From: Nostoc sp. GT001
Lineage (GTDB): Bacteria > Cyanobacteriota > Cyanobacteriia > Cyanobacteriales > Nostocaceae
NCBI RefSeq assembly: GCF_030382115.1
Contig: NZ_JAUDRJ010000003.1
Span: 1,883,321-1,906,548 of the forward strand
Direction of reading: 5' to 3'
Length of the DNA: 23,228 nucleotides
Positions 1-7,943 of the stretch are shown here, in pieces; the stretch's first letter is position 1; every line of letters begins with the position of its first letter. The notes under the pieces were generated by a model that was not told the DNA's origin, ran no database searches, and saw only the letters and a program-made list of their open reading frames with translations. Position numbers and translations under genes: made by a program.

Positions 1-9
1 AGAAAATTC

Positions 10-28
10 CCCCCCTTTTTAAGGGGGG
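10..28. repeat. C-tract/G-tract hairpin repeat
   Basis: A run of C followed by TTTTTAA and a run of G forms an 8-bp perfect stem (CCCCCCTT/AAGGGGGG) with a 3-nt loop. A second G-run follows at 35-40. This is a familiar dispersed repeat between cyanobacterial genes. It sits about 130 bp past the stop codon of the minus-strand CHAT gene and could end that transcript, but no clear U-tract supports a true terminator. The rest of 1-160 shows no gene. Confidence 0.5.
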
Positions 29-160
29 TTAGGAGGGGGGATCAAAACGCTACTAGACAACTTTATAAGACTTGTATGTACACGGTAGGTGCAGGGGGGA
101 GACAGAAAAATACGATTCCAGTAAATTGGATCGTTCGATTGTTTATTTTCTGGAAGTCCC

Positions 161-2200
161 TTACCAGGGATTGCCGACGATCGTGAAACCGCTCCAATAG
201 TAGGGATGAGCAAATTCTTTGTCTCCTATTTGTCCTAACTCTGGCGGTAAAGGAAAACTCTTACTCGCTGTTACCAACCGACCCTTCTCTAGTCGCACCT
301 GACCCTTGAGCATTGCTACCTGTGCTTGCCGCAGAGCCTCGGCTTTAATCGGAGTTTCTTTCAATTTCTCGTAGAAACTTGTCATTAGTCCCATTGTGCT
401 TTCATCGTTGACAGACCATAGACTGCCCATCGCTGATTTCACTCCTGCTAACACCGCCAAGCCTGCAAATCCCAACTCCGCTTCTGGGTTCCCTAATGCT
501 GTACGACAGGCACTCAAAACCAATAGTTCCACTGGTGGCTGACTTAACTTCAACTGCCGCAATTGGCTAATTAGTAATTTGCTATACCAAAACTCAATAT
601 AGGATTTATTGATATTACCAGGCTGAAAGTTGGCATGGGTAGAGAAATGGACAATACCAAACGTCTGTAAAGCGCGGGCTTGTTTGAGCTTTTCCACGGT
701 GAAGTTTTCGTTGAGGAAAGATTTGCCAGTCCACAATTGACTGACGATTAAAGACAACTCTAGTGACGCTGCTGGTAAGGGTTTTTGATCGGGGAAGCGA
801 TCGGCTCCCATTGCTAAGACTTGCTGATTTCTCACATCCGCATAGCGAGTATCAGTAAGTGATAGGCTGGGCATGAGACCAACGCTGTATCTTTCCACAA
901 TAAACCCTTGCCCGTCATGCAGGGCGGCGATGGGTAGGGAGCGTAAACCCGTGTCCATCAAAAAGCTAAGATTCGTGATTTTTTGAGCTTGTAAATCCTT
1001 CTCTAAAGGTTCAAGCAGCCACTTATAAAGCTTTTGAGCCAAAGGTAGGTAAGGGGGAGAGCGTTGAATGTTAGTGATAGCTGCTTGGAATTCTTGAGCG
1101 TTTTTGAGGACTTGCTCTCGTGTCGCTCCCTTAATCTGCCGCCTGATTGGTGTTCCAGAAGCAGTGACCATCACTAGTTCGAGCTGGTAGTTATCTTGAG
1201 CTTGTTGCGTAGTGGGTTGTACTTGCTGTCGGCGCTGCTCCAAACTTTGAGAATGGAACTCCCAAATAGGTTGCGGTTGCTTGGCAGTCTCGTCTTGTTG
1301 AGATTTGGAGTCTTGCTCGGTTTGGGGTTGAAACAAGACATAAATCAGGGCAGGTTTAATGCCAGTGGCTTGTTCAATTCGGCGCAATATAGCCTGGGCT
1401 TCTTTTAGGGTTTTGATGCGGACATTGCTGATACCCAAATGATTCTCAAAGGTCTTGGTGAAGACTTCCTCCAGTTCTGGCATGTTAGTGTCAGTTGCTT
1501 GTGTGGAGGCGAAGGTTGCTTCTGGTTGTTTGGTAAGAGCAAATGGATTGGTGAGATCGACGGGATTAAAATTAATAAGTGGAGGAGGGATAATAGAGAT
1601 TTTCCCGCCAACGATCGCACCAGCTGTACCATTTACCGAGGCATTACCAATCTGAAACGGATTTAAGCTGCCTCCTCCATGCCGGATCGTGATGTCTCCC
1701 CCACCGTTACCGCCAAAGCTGGAAATGCTAGCCAGACTGCTGTTGCTGTCGGTGAAGGTGTCTGTGACTCGGAAAAATTGTCTAGCGGTGATATCTATGT
1801 CACCACCTCTACCGTTTTTCCCACCTTGGGCGTTAATCTGGGTAGCTTGAATGTCACGGCTGGAGTCAAGTGTGACATTGCCACCTTTGCCGAAACTACT
1901 GCCAGAATCAATTGCACCAGTGGTAATATTGGTGGCAGCTTTGGCGATGATGGCACCACCGTTAACTCCTGAACTGTTCAGGTTGCCCGTAGAAATGGCA
2001 TCGCCGCTTTCGAGAGCGATCGCTCCCCCATTCCCAGTTGTAGAACTAGTGTTGAGAGTTCCCGCACTGGTATTGATATTGCCATTGGTACTGATTATTC
2101 TAATCTCTCGACCTCGATTTACCACATCGCCAGTGGTAATGTTTTGGTTGGCTTGTAGGTTAAGGGTGGCATTGTCGAGCTCCAGTGAGTTGAAATCCAC
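161..2200 (-). CDS. CHAT-domain protease, C-terminal part of a frameshifted haemagglutinin-CHAT protein
   Basis: This 679-residue frame holds the CHAT (caspase/separase-like peptidase) domain at its C-terminus. The expected catalytic pair is visible: His522 in FSTHAN and Cys565 in LSACRTALG. They are followed by the conserved GFAGLAVLAGVKS and GSLWSVND blocks, and the protein ends in YYWSGFTIVGNPW, as CHAT domains usually do. Residues 1-190 are Gly/Asn/Ser/Thr-rich beta-helix-like repeats that continue the preceding fragment. Residues about 240-400 form a Gln-rich linker. The frame opens inside the end of the upstream fragment (2160-3002) with no ribosome binding site. It is therefore most likely the 3' section of one long gene cut by a one-base insertion near 2175, not a separate gene. 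CHAT proteins are proteases; the substrate here is unknown. Confidence 0.85.
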   Translation of the reverse strand: MDFNSLELDNATLNLQANQNITTGDVVNRGREIRIISTNGNINTSAGTLNTSSTTGNGGAIALESGDAISTGNLNSSGVNGGAIIAKAATNITTGAIDSGSSFGKGGNVTLDSSRDIQATQINAQGGKNGRGGDIDITARQFFRVTDTFTDSNSSLASISSFGGNGGGDITIRHGGGSLNPFQIGNASVNGTAGAIVGGKISIIPPPLINFNPVDLTNPFALTKQPEATFASTQATDTNMPELEEVFTKTFENHLGISNVRIKTLKEAQAILRRIEQATGIKPALIYVLFQPQTEQDSKSQQDETAKQPQPIWEFHSQSLEQRRQQVQPTTQQAQDNYQLELVMVTASGTPIRRQIKGATREQVLKNAQEFQAAITNIQRSPPYLPLAQKLYKWLLEPLEKDLQAQKITNLSFLMDTGLRSLPIAALHDGQGFIVERYSVGLMPSLSLTDTRYADVRNQQVLAMGADRFPDQKPLPAASLELSLIVSQLWTGKSFLNENFTVEKLKQARALQTFGIVHFSTHANFQPGNINKSYIEFWYSKLLISQLRQLKLSQPPVELLVLSACRTALGNPEAELGFAGLAVLAGVKSAMGSLWSVNDESTMGLMTSFYEKLKETPIKAEALRQAQVAMLKGQVRLEKGRLVTASKSFPLPPELGQIGDKEFAHPYYWSGFTIVGNPW

Positions 2201-3002
2201 TAGTGTTAATGGAACCTAAGCCAAAAGGCGATCGCAAAGTAACCGGATCATTGAAAGTCACATCACCAGCTAGGGTAATTGCACCACTGCTGTTATCTCG
2301 CCCGATAAATATTTGAGAAAAGCCATTTTGCCAGGTGTTTAATTTACTGGCATTTAGATTTAAACGGGCATCGTTAATGTTGCCACCCAAGGTAATGTCT
2401 AAGCTAGGAGTACGAGGCTGCAACTGAAGGATACCAGTACCTTTGATTTGGGTGGAGCCAAGGAAGTTCATTTCATCAGCAGTGAGGGCGATCGTACCAC
2501 TACCTGTTCCAGTGGGGTTAATGGAACTGTTCTTAATGCTAATTCCTTCTGTACTGTTACTACTAGCGCCTTCTAAGCTTATATTTCCTGTTCCCGTCGA
2601 TTCCACCTCTGCGCCGTCTTCAAGGAAAATGCCGAAGTTACGATTTCCCCCTCCATTACCGCCAGTACCCATGAGGCTGATATTTCCATTGGCTGAACGG
2701 ACTTTGGAATTGCGACCGATATATATTCCCTCACTAATATCAGTCCCGACTCCGGCAATCCCCTCTAGAGTAATTGTCCCCGTTTTAGTCGCGGCGATCG
2801 TGCTACTGTTTACTTCAATGCCGTCGTTGTCCCTACCTCCCCTGGCGTTACTAGTACCTTGGAGTGTAATCCTCCCAGTTCCATTAGAGTTGACCAGGCT
2901 ATTGTTAAGCTGAATCCCGTTGTTGTTGTTTCCATTCCCGTAGCCTATGCCAGTTAAGCTGATATCTCCATTTACGGCCATGATGCTGCTATTATTCAGC
3001 AA
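2160..3002 (-). CDS. Middle fragment of haemagglutinin-repeat/CHAT protein (frameshifted)
   Basis: This 280-residue frame consists almost entirely of short repeats of the type found in secreted beta-helix adhesins: GDISLTG, GNISLEG, GTITLEG and GTIALTADEM alternating with Asn- and Gly-rich turns. It has no catalytic motif. In the same frame, upstream of the listed ATG, the coding pattern continues (SGTGNISIKGQGNN) back to about 3130, where it meets the end of the N-terminal fragment. Its C-terminal text (SINTSGFQLTGA) resumes in the next frame as DNATLNLQANQN. The listed start is therefore only the first ATG after a frameshift. This is the central section of one broken gene and is probably not translated by itself. 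Confidence 0.65.
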   Translation of the reverse strand: MLNNSSIMAVNGDISLTGIGYGNGNNNNGIQLNNSLVNSNGTGRITLQGTSNARGGRDNDGIEVNSSTIAATKTGTITLEGIAGVGTDISEGIYIGRNSKVRSANGNISLMGTGGNGGGNRNFGIFLEDGAEVESTGTGNISLEGASSNSTEGISIKNSSINPTGTGSGTIALTADEMNFLGSTQIKGTGILQLQPRTPSLDITLGGNINDARLNLNASKLNTWQNGFSQIFIGRDNSSGAITLAGDVTFNDPVTLRSPFGLGSINTSGFQLTGARQCHP

Positions 3003-3087
3003 AATGCCTTTCTGCTCGCTAGCATCAGCATTGTTTCCCTGACCTTTAATCGAAATATTGCCAGTACCAGAATTGAGAGTAGCTCCA

Positions 3088-5055
3088 TTAAGGCTGACTC
3101 CAATGGGATTCGCTGCTGTTCCTTGTGCTTAGCTCATTTAAAGGGTTACTACTACCGCCCAGAATTATATTGCCTCCATTAGAATCGATCGCAGCACCGT
3201 TTTTGAGGGCGATCGCTCCTCCATTGATACCGTCTCGATCTGCATTGAGGGTGACATCCAACTTCCCCGCGCCACTGGCTGTTAGCTTGGCATTTGAGTT
3301 GATAAAAATACTGTTATTAGCTTCTAGCGTTAGATTTGTATTGCCAGTACCCGTTGTGCCGATGTTGGCATTGATGTTGATATTGCGATCGGCAGCTAAT
3401 TTTAAGTCAGAACCACTGCTCCATGAGATCGGATTGCTGACTGTAATATCTCCTTTACCAGCCAAACCCGATGTTGTCGAAACGGTAACATTACTCAAAG
3501 CTAGTTGATTTTGTAGCGTAGTCGAGTTGAGATTAGAAGAGGTTGTGGTGGTGTCAGCAAATATTCCACTACCAAAGGTCATACTGGCGGTATCCATCGC
3601 GCTGCTGATGTTAATATCAGTCGGATCTAGCAGGAGCGTGCCGACTTCCCCCCCAGGCGAACGCAAATCAACTAAGCCTTGAAATAAGAGCAATCCTTTG
3701 CTAGATACTTCTACTAACCCGCCATTCCCACTGTTAAGCCCCCCGATGGCGTCGATCTTACCAAAGAACTGAGTGTTATTATCTGACCAAACGATCGCCC
3801 GACCGCCATCACCGTTTAGCAGTGCGTTAGCATTAATTACCGAATCACTACTAACAAACGTCTGTAAGGCATTGGGCAAGATACCTTGACCTTTGTAATC
3901 TCCCCCAATCCGAACGATGCCGCCACCAGTTGTACCAGAGGCATTAATGTTAGCACCAATCAATCCGACGCGATCGCCCAAGACGTTTACTGTACCACCT
4001 GTCTGCATAACTCCTGTATTGGAAACATCTAGGGTTCCAGAAGCGATCGTAGTTCCTGCGGCAGTTGGGATAGTTGTACCAGATCGTGTTAACTGCACTG
4101 TACCCGCATCTAAATTCGCGATCGCACCAAGATTTAGTCCCTTAGCCCCTTGGGTTAACAGGGTTGGCAAATCCAGAGGGTTAATTGCTAGCTGTTGCTC
4201 TGTTGTATTTCTTGGCAGTTCTAGCTCTAAACTCAGCAGGTTTCCCGCTTGAGAGATCCGAATCAGGTTTGTCCCCGGCACTGCTGCAAGAGTGATATTG
4301 CCGCCGGGTGCGCTCAATGTCGCCGTATTGATAATACTCCCACCGATTAAAGCCAGATTGTGTTTTTCTAAAACTGACAAACTACCAGCATTGATAATAG
4401 TCCCAGGATTGGCGAAATCAAAGGCAAACCCAGAGGGATTGCCATTTAAATTTGAGTAATCATTTTTACCGACTGCATTAAACCAAAGGCGATTGTCAAA
4501 GCCAATTGCTGTAGCAGTCGTTACCGTAAAGTCAGCCGGAAGGTTAATTTGGGCATTCGGCCCAAAGATGACTCCAGCTGGATTCATGATGAATAAGTTG
4601 GGATTTCCTCCAGTTACCTGAATCAATCCATTGATGGTTGAAGGATCTCCGCCGACAACTCGTGTGAGAATGTTGTGAATATCGGGATTTGAGAGAAAAT
4701 TGGCAATCTGCTCCTGATTGAGTCCAAATTTCTCCAAGCTGTGAAATAGGTTCGCCCGATCGCCAGAAAGCTGACCCCCTTGGATATCAATGCGATTTCC
4801 CTCTTGAGTCACAACTGTCCCTGTCCCATCATTAGCTGGAACGATGGATTGTCCAAGTACGGGTTTGGCAGCAATGCTCCCTAACCAAAAGCATAGGGTA
4901 AGCACAATCGGCAATGCAGCATCCTGACTTTTAAACACCAGTTGCTTCTGCTGGCAAAGACGCTGTAAGAAGAAGTGCGCAACTGCCTTGCCAATGTACT
5001 GCCTTGCCAACCTATTATTTCCTTTTGACTGTTGATTTTTTCTGTTCACTGCCAA
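3088..5055 (-). CDS. Haemagglutinin (TPS) N-terminal domain protein, N-terminal part of the frameshifted CHAT fusion
   Basis: This is the 5' section (655 codons) of the broken adhesin-CHAT gene. Residues 1-68 form an extended signal region: a basic start followed by the hydrophobic stretch LPIVLTLCFWLGSIAAKPVLGQ with a likely cleavage after about residue 69 (read in two parts, LPIVLTLCFWL and GSIAAKPVLGQ). Residues about 70-190 match the filamentous-haemagglutinin activity (two-partner secretion) domain, with NLFHSLEKFGLN, the conserved NPDIHNILTRVVGG and LFIMNPAGVIFGPNA. Beta-helix-like repeats follow. The family is exported through an outer-membrane TpsB partner, but none is encoded here. 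The last 13 residues (STRNSSESHWSQP) are unlike the rest; a one-base insertion near 3128 takes the frame to a stop. Confidence 0.8.
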   Translation of the reverse strand: MAVNRKNQQSKGNNRLARQYIGKAVAHFFLQRLCQQKQLVFKSQDAALPIVLTLCFWLGSIAAKPVLGQSIVPANDGTGTVVTQEGNRIDIQGGQLSGDRANLFHSLEKFGLNQEQIANFLSNPDIHNILTRVVGGDPSTINGLIQVTGGNPNLFIMNPAGVIFGPNAQINLPADFTVTTATAIGFDNRLWFNAVGKNDYSNLNGNPSGFAFDFANPGTIINAGSLSVLEKHNLALIGGSIINTATLSAPGGNITLAAVPGTNLIRISQAGNLLSLELELPRNTTEQQLAINPLDLPTLLTQGAKGLNLGAIANLDAGTVQLTRSGTTIPTAAGTTIASGTLDVSNTGVMQTGGTVNVLGDRVGLIGANINASGTTGGGIVRIGGDYKGQGILPNALQTFVSSDSVINANALLNGDGGRAIVWSDNNTQFFGKIDAIGGLNSGNGGLVEVSSKGLLLFQGLVDLRSPGGEVGTLLLDPTDINISSAMDTASMTFGSGIFADTTTTSSNLNSTTLQNQLALSNVTVSTTSGLAGKGDITVSNPISWSSGSDLKLAADRNININANIGTTGTGNTNLTLEANNSIFINSNAKLTASGAGKLDVTLNADRDGINGGAIALKNGAAIDSNGGNIILGGSSNPLNELSTRNSSESHWSQP

Positions 5056-5273
5056 TTCCCCAAGCTTAAAGTTGATAATTCACTTGGAAATCAAAGCCAT
5101 CATCTTGAGCGTTATTGCTATGTGCGATCGCCATAATTCTAGTGGTGCGCTACACAAACTTTGCCTCGTAGCGAGCAGAGGGGAAAGAACACTTGCGAAC
5201 TATCTTCTTTTTGTTCAAAGTCCAAACAGTAGATATCTCTAAAATAGTATCATTCTGTTATAGAAGAAGATTA

Positions 5274-5423
5274 TATAGCAATCCTATTTGATTCGTGAAA
5301 AATTATAAATAAGAAAACGAACCGCAAAGTACGCTTTCGCGCAGCGTCTCGTCAGAGAAGGGCGCAAAGGGAAGAAAGAAGAAAGAGATATATAACTTTC
5401 ACAAATGATTTAGGACTGCTATA
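5274..5423. mobile_element. MITE-like element with 27-bp imperfect terminal inverted repeats
   Basis: The ends 5274-5300 and 5397-5423 are inverted copies of each other and match at about 22 of 27 positions; the left end starts TATAGCAATCCTA and the right end finishes TAGGACTGCTATA. The 150-bp body has no coding capacity. It contains the common cyanobacterial motif GCGCAGCGTCTCGT (5339-5352) and a GGCGCAAAGGGAAGAAAG tract. Size, terminal repeats and lack of genes fit a non-autonomous miniature element. TA at the borders would suit a Tc1/IS630-type TA target, but this is uncertain because the repeat itself ends in TATA. Confidence 0.65.
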
Positions 5424-5443
5424 GAGTTTTTTTACACAGAAAT

Positions 5444-5665
5444 ATGAGCGGCATACTGAATTATATTGAAGACAATCCTAAAAAACAAAGCCTTTGATTA
5501 GTTTGGAGTATGAACAATTACAACAATTAATCTTAAATGCACAGTGATTGTATCATGAAAAACAAGCTTTATTAGAATTGAAAAAAGTGAAAATTATTGT
5601 TATGCGAGGAGGTCGTAAATCAAAACTATCTATTAAAGAACAAATCATTTTAAGAGGCTCGACCT
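5444..5665 (+). pseudogene. Degraded IS transposase, N-terminal fragment
   Basis: The ATG at 5444 opens MSGILNYIEDNPKK. After a frameshift near 5485, the next frame reads PLISLEYEQLQQLILNAQ, a TGA stop, LYHEKQALLELKKVKI, and then GGRKSKLSIKEQIIL. This order (ILNYI..NP, LEYEQLQQL, LYHEKQALLE, GGRKxKLSIKEQIIL) matches, from memory, the N-terminus of a small cyanobacterial IS5-type transposase. Similarity stops abruptly at about 5665 with no catalytic part. One frameshift, one in-frame stop and the 3' truncation make it a dead remnant. The family name is a recollection and was not checked. Confidence 0.6.
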
Positions 5666-5892
5666 TAACCTCTCACGAATACATACTGCGTCGTCTTGTA
5701 ATCTAAAGATTTACTTGATAAATGGTCTCTAGGCAGAAATATAGAAGACTATTTAACCAATAATAGATTTCTAGCTCGAAAGTGACGATCACGTTTTAGG
5801 AACAGTTGATGGGGCGATCGCTCTCAGTCGTTGGTTCAACTATTTAAGCACTCAATTGCCCACATATTAACATTGTATTTGAGTAATTTATA

Positions 5893-7227
5893 ATGCAGAT
5901 AAATTCTTCCACTTTGAATGTAAATAGAATACTGTCTCCTGACGAACGCGTGTTTGAAATTGCAAATCAGCTTGGGGGCGCATTAACTAACGTTGTCATT
6001 AACCGTATTAGAGGACCCCTGAGTGCAGCCATTGTCAGACAGGCAATTGACTTGACCCAACGTCGCCACCCACGTCTAAATTGTCGGATCGTTGGTTCTA
6101 CCGATTCCCCACGCTTTGAAGAGGGAGGCGTGACGATCCCGTTGCAACTAGTACATAGCGAAGATGATAATCAGTGGCAAAATATTGTTTTGCAAGAACT
6201 AAATCAAAAAATTGAAAGCGACAAATATCTCATGCGTGCTGTATTGGTTCAGCCTGTTGGCGAACCAAAGGAATCAACAGTCAGCTTTTTGATTGTCACC
6301 TTACATCATGGCGTTGCAGATGGCACATTCTGCATCCGACTGCAAGCAGATATCTTGACGTACTGTCAAAAGATAGCAGCGGGACAATCTGTTGAAACAG
6401 TGGCGCGTTTGCCTGTGCTGCCTGCATTGCCAAAGCTTTTCCCTGCCTCAATGCAAGGATACGGTGGTGTGGTAAATACGATTGATTGTCTGTTGCGGCT
6501 TGTCAGCCAATATATCGCCCATCGTCCCGAAACTTTAGGTTTTGAGCAGTATCAAACACCGGAATTACGTCGTGCTAACGTGGTTTATCGCCAGCTTGAT
6601 GAAACTTTCACCCAACGGTTCAATGAAGTTTACAGAAAGGAGAAAGCGAGCGAACAGAGTGCTTTGTGTGCTGCCATGATGCTTGCAGCCGCGAATAAAA
6701 TAACAGGTGGAAAAAAGCGAGATATCTGTTTGAGTTGTCAGTCATTTGCAGACCTGCGTCGCCGCATCCAACCAGTAATTAGTGATGAGCAGATGGGGTC
6801 TTTAGCTTCATCCACTTTGACATTTCACACCTTAAAACCAAGTATGTCCTTTTGGGATTTAGCACGCGATGTGAAACAGCAAATCGCTACGAATATCCAG
6901 CGCAACGATCTATTTAGTATGATGCTAGCATCTGGACTGGCAGTGGCAACGAAGGGAATGCTCCTAAATCAAGTACTGGCTACTGTTGGAGTCACTAAGC
7001 TTGGTTTAGTTAACATTTCTCATCACTATGGCGTATTTGAACTCGAAGAAATTAATGCTGTAGCTTCAGCATCAGTGTTTCCAGGTGTTTTTGTGGTTGA
7101 GGCATTAAGGTTTCAGAAAAATATGTTTTTGAATTTTCTATTTTCTGAGCCTTCACTCAGTCCAGAAACGATCGCGGCACTTGCAGACGATGCTATTGCC
7201 TACCTAGTTGATGCTTGTGCAGATTAG
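5893..7227 (+). CDS. Stand-alone condensation-domain acyltransferase
   Basis: The 444-residue protein belongs to the chloramphenicol-acetyltransferase-like fold shared by NRPS condensation domains and PapA/alcohol acyltransferases. The active-site signature HHxxxDG is present as His138-His139-Gly-Val-Ala-Asp143-Gly144, with His139 the expected catalytic base. An N-terminal half (about 20-190) and a C-terminal half (about 215-440, with LSCQSFADLRRRI) give the usual pseudo-dimer. Such enzymes join an acyl thioester or acyl-CoA to an alcohol or amine; the substrate cannot be told. No carrier or adenylation domain is attached or nearby. No signal peptide is seen, so it is probably cytoplasmic. 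The ATG at 5893 is preceded by TATAATG and no clear Shine-Dalgarno. It ends convergently with the STAS gene, 50 bp away. Confidence 0.8.
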   Translation: MQINSSTLNVNRILSPDERVFEIANQLGGALTNVVINRIRGPLSAAIVRQAIDLTQRRHPRLNCRIVGSTDSPRFEEGGVTIPLQLVHSEDDNQWQNIVLQELNQKIESDKYLMRAVLVQPVGEPKESTVSFLIVTLHHGVADGTFCIRLQADILTYCQKIAAGQSVETVARLPVLPALPKLFPASMQGYGGVVNTIDCLLRLVSQYIAHRPETLGFEQYQTPELRRANVVYRQLDETFTQRFNEVYRKEKASEQSALCAAMMLAAANKITGGKKRDICLSCQSFADLRRRIQPVISDEQMGSLASSTLTFHTLKPSMSFWDLARDVKQQIATNIQRNDLFSMMLASGLAVATKGMLLNQVLATVGVTKLGLVNISHHYGVFELEEINAVASASVFPGVFVVEALRFQKNMFLNFLFSEPSLSPETIAALADDAIAYLVDACAD

Positions 7228-7277
7228 AGTTTCTACCAACGTAAATTTGTTTTTTTGGTAGTGACTAGTTGAGTTTC

Positions 7278-7604
7278 TCAGGAAGCAGCATCATATTCAT
7301 CCACTATAAGCAGGCTTTGGTCAAGTCCAGTTTTTTTGAGTGTTTCCAAGACCATTTCTTGTGGAGCAACTATGTAAATATTTGCATTAGCATCTATTGT
7401 TTGTTTAGCAAAAATGAGTACCCGCAGACCCGCACTGGCCATATATTCTAAGTCTTGCATCAACAACACGAGGTGTTTTGGATTCTCAACTGCTGCTTTC
7501 TCTACCTCTGTCTTGAAAACGGATGCAGTCATTGCATCTAATTCTCCAGACAAAGTGATTTTAGCAACATCATTGCCGATCTCTAGTGTGACGCTCAAAG
7601 CCAT
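7278..7604 (-). CDS. STAS-domain protein (anti-sigma factor antagonist-like)
   Basis: This 108-residue protein is essentially a single STAS domain. It shows the GELDAMTASVF segment (20-30), the beta strand HLVLLMQDLEYM, and the signature DLEYMASAGLRVLIFAKQ, in which Ser57 is at the position phosphorylated in SpoIIAA/RsbV-type antagonists. Family members bind an anti-sigma kinase and release its partner when dephosphorylated. No sigma factor, HPK-type kinase or PP2C phosphatase is encoded beside it, so its partner is unknown. The start is well supported: AGAGGAAA lies about 6-9 nt before the ATG. The GGRKSKL-type transposase fragment and other neighbours give no functional clue. Confidence 0.85.
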   Translation of the reverse strand: MALSVTLEIGNDVAKITLSGELDAMTASVFKTEVEKAAVENPKHLVLLMQDLEYMASAGLRVLIFAKQTIDANANIYIVAPQEMVLETLKKTGLDQSLLIVDEYDAAS

Positions 7605-7943
7605 AACTTTTTCCTCTATGCTGATTTATTTGAACCTATTCGTAAGATTTTAATGTCGGAGATAATTTATCAATAAGCAATTATACTTAAAATGTTGCTG
7701 AAAATTGGCATTGGAAACATAATTTTTGAACAGGTGATACTTACTTTGGGCTATGCCTACGCATAAGGGACTTCCATCAAAAAAGATCCCATCGCTGTGT
7801 AGGCAGAGGGGCAGGGAACTCTTAACAGTCTATACTTTGACGACGCATTCAGGAGCTTGTTGGCGGATAGGCACTTGAAGTATGAAATTAGTAAATCACC
7901 CCCAGTCAACCCGCTAGTACAGTTAAACAAACCGTAGTCCGAA
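7605..7943. other. 339-bp intergenic region with repeat fragments
   Basis: This region separates the STAND-WD40 gene from the STAS gene. It contains pieces of familiar cyanobacterial repeats (GGGCTATGCCTACGC near 7748-7762 and a GGCAGAGGGGCAGGG tract near 7802-7816). A minus-strand frame at 7757-7978 can be read, but it has no family resemblance and overlaps the WD40 gene end, so it was not called as a gene. No promoter for the STAS gene was identified with confidence. Confidence 0.4.

Larger units (their letters stand above)
5056..5892. other. 837-bp gene-free zone of mobile-element debris
   Basis: No intact gene is visible between the adhesin-CHAT gene and the acyltransferase. It contains, in order: a 5' flank of the minus-strand gene (5056-5270) with no recognised promoter; a 150-bp inverted-repeat MITE-like element (5274-5423); a decayed transposase start (5444-5665); and about 220 bp of AT-rich sequence with scattered stop codons in all frames. 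The region looks like an insertion hot spot. Confidence 0.6.

Noticed and set aside
1679..4252. Plus-strand open frames opposite the adhesin-CHAT gene
   Set aside because: They mirror low-complexity repeat coding on the other strand, lack start signals, and have no recognisable domain.
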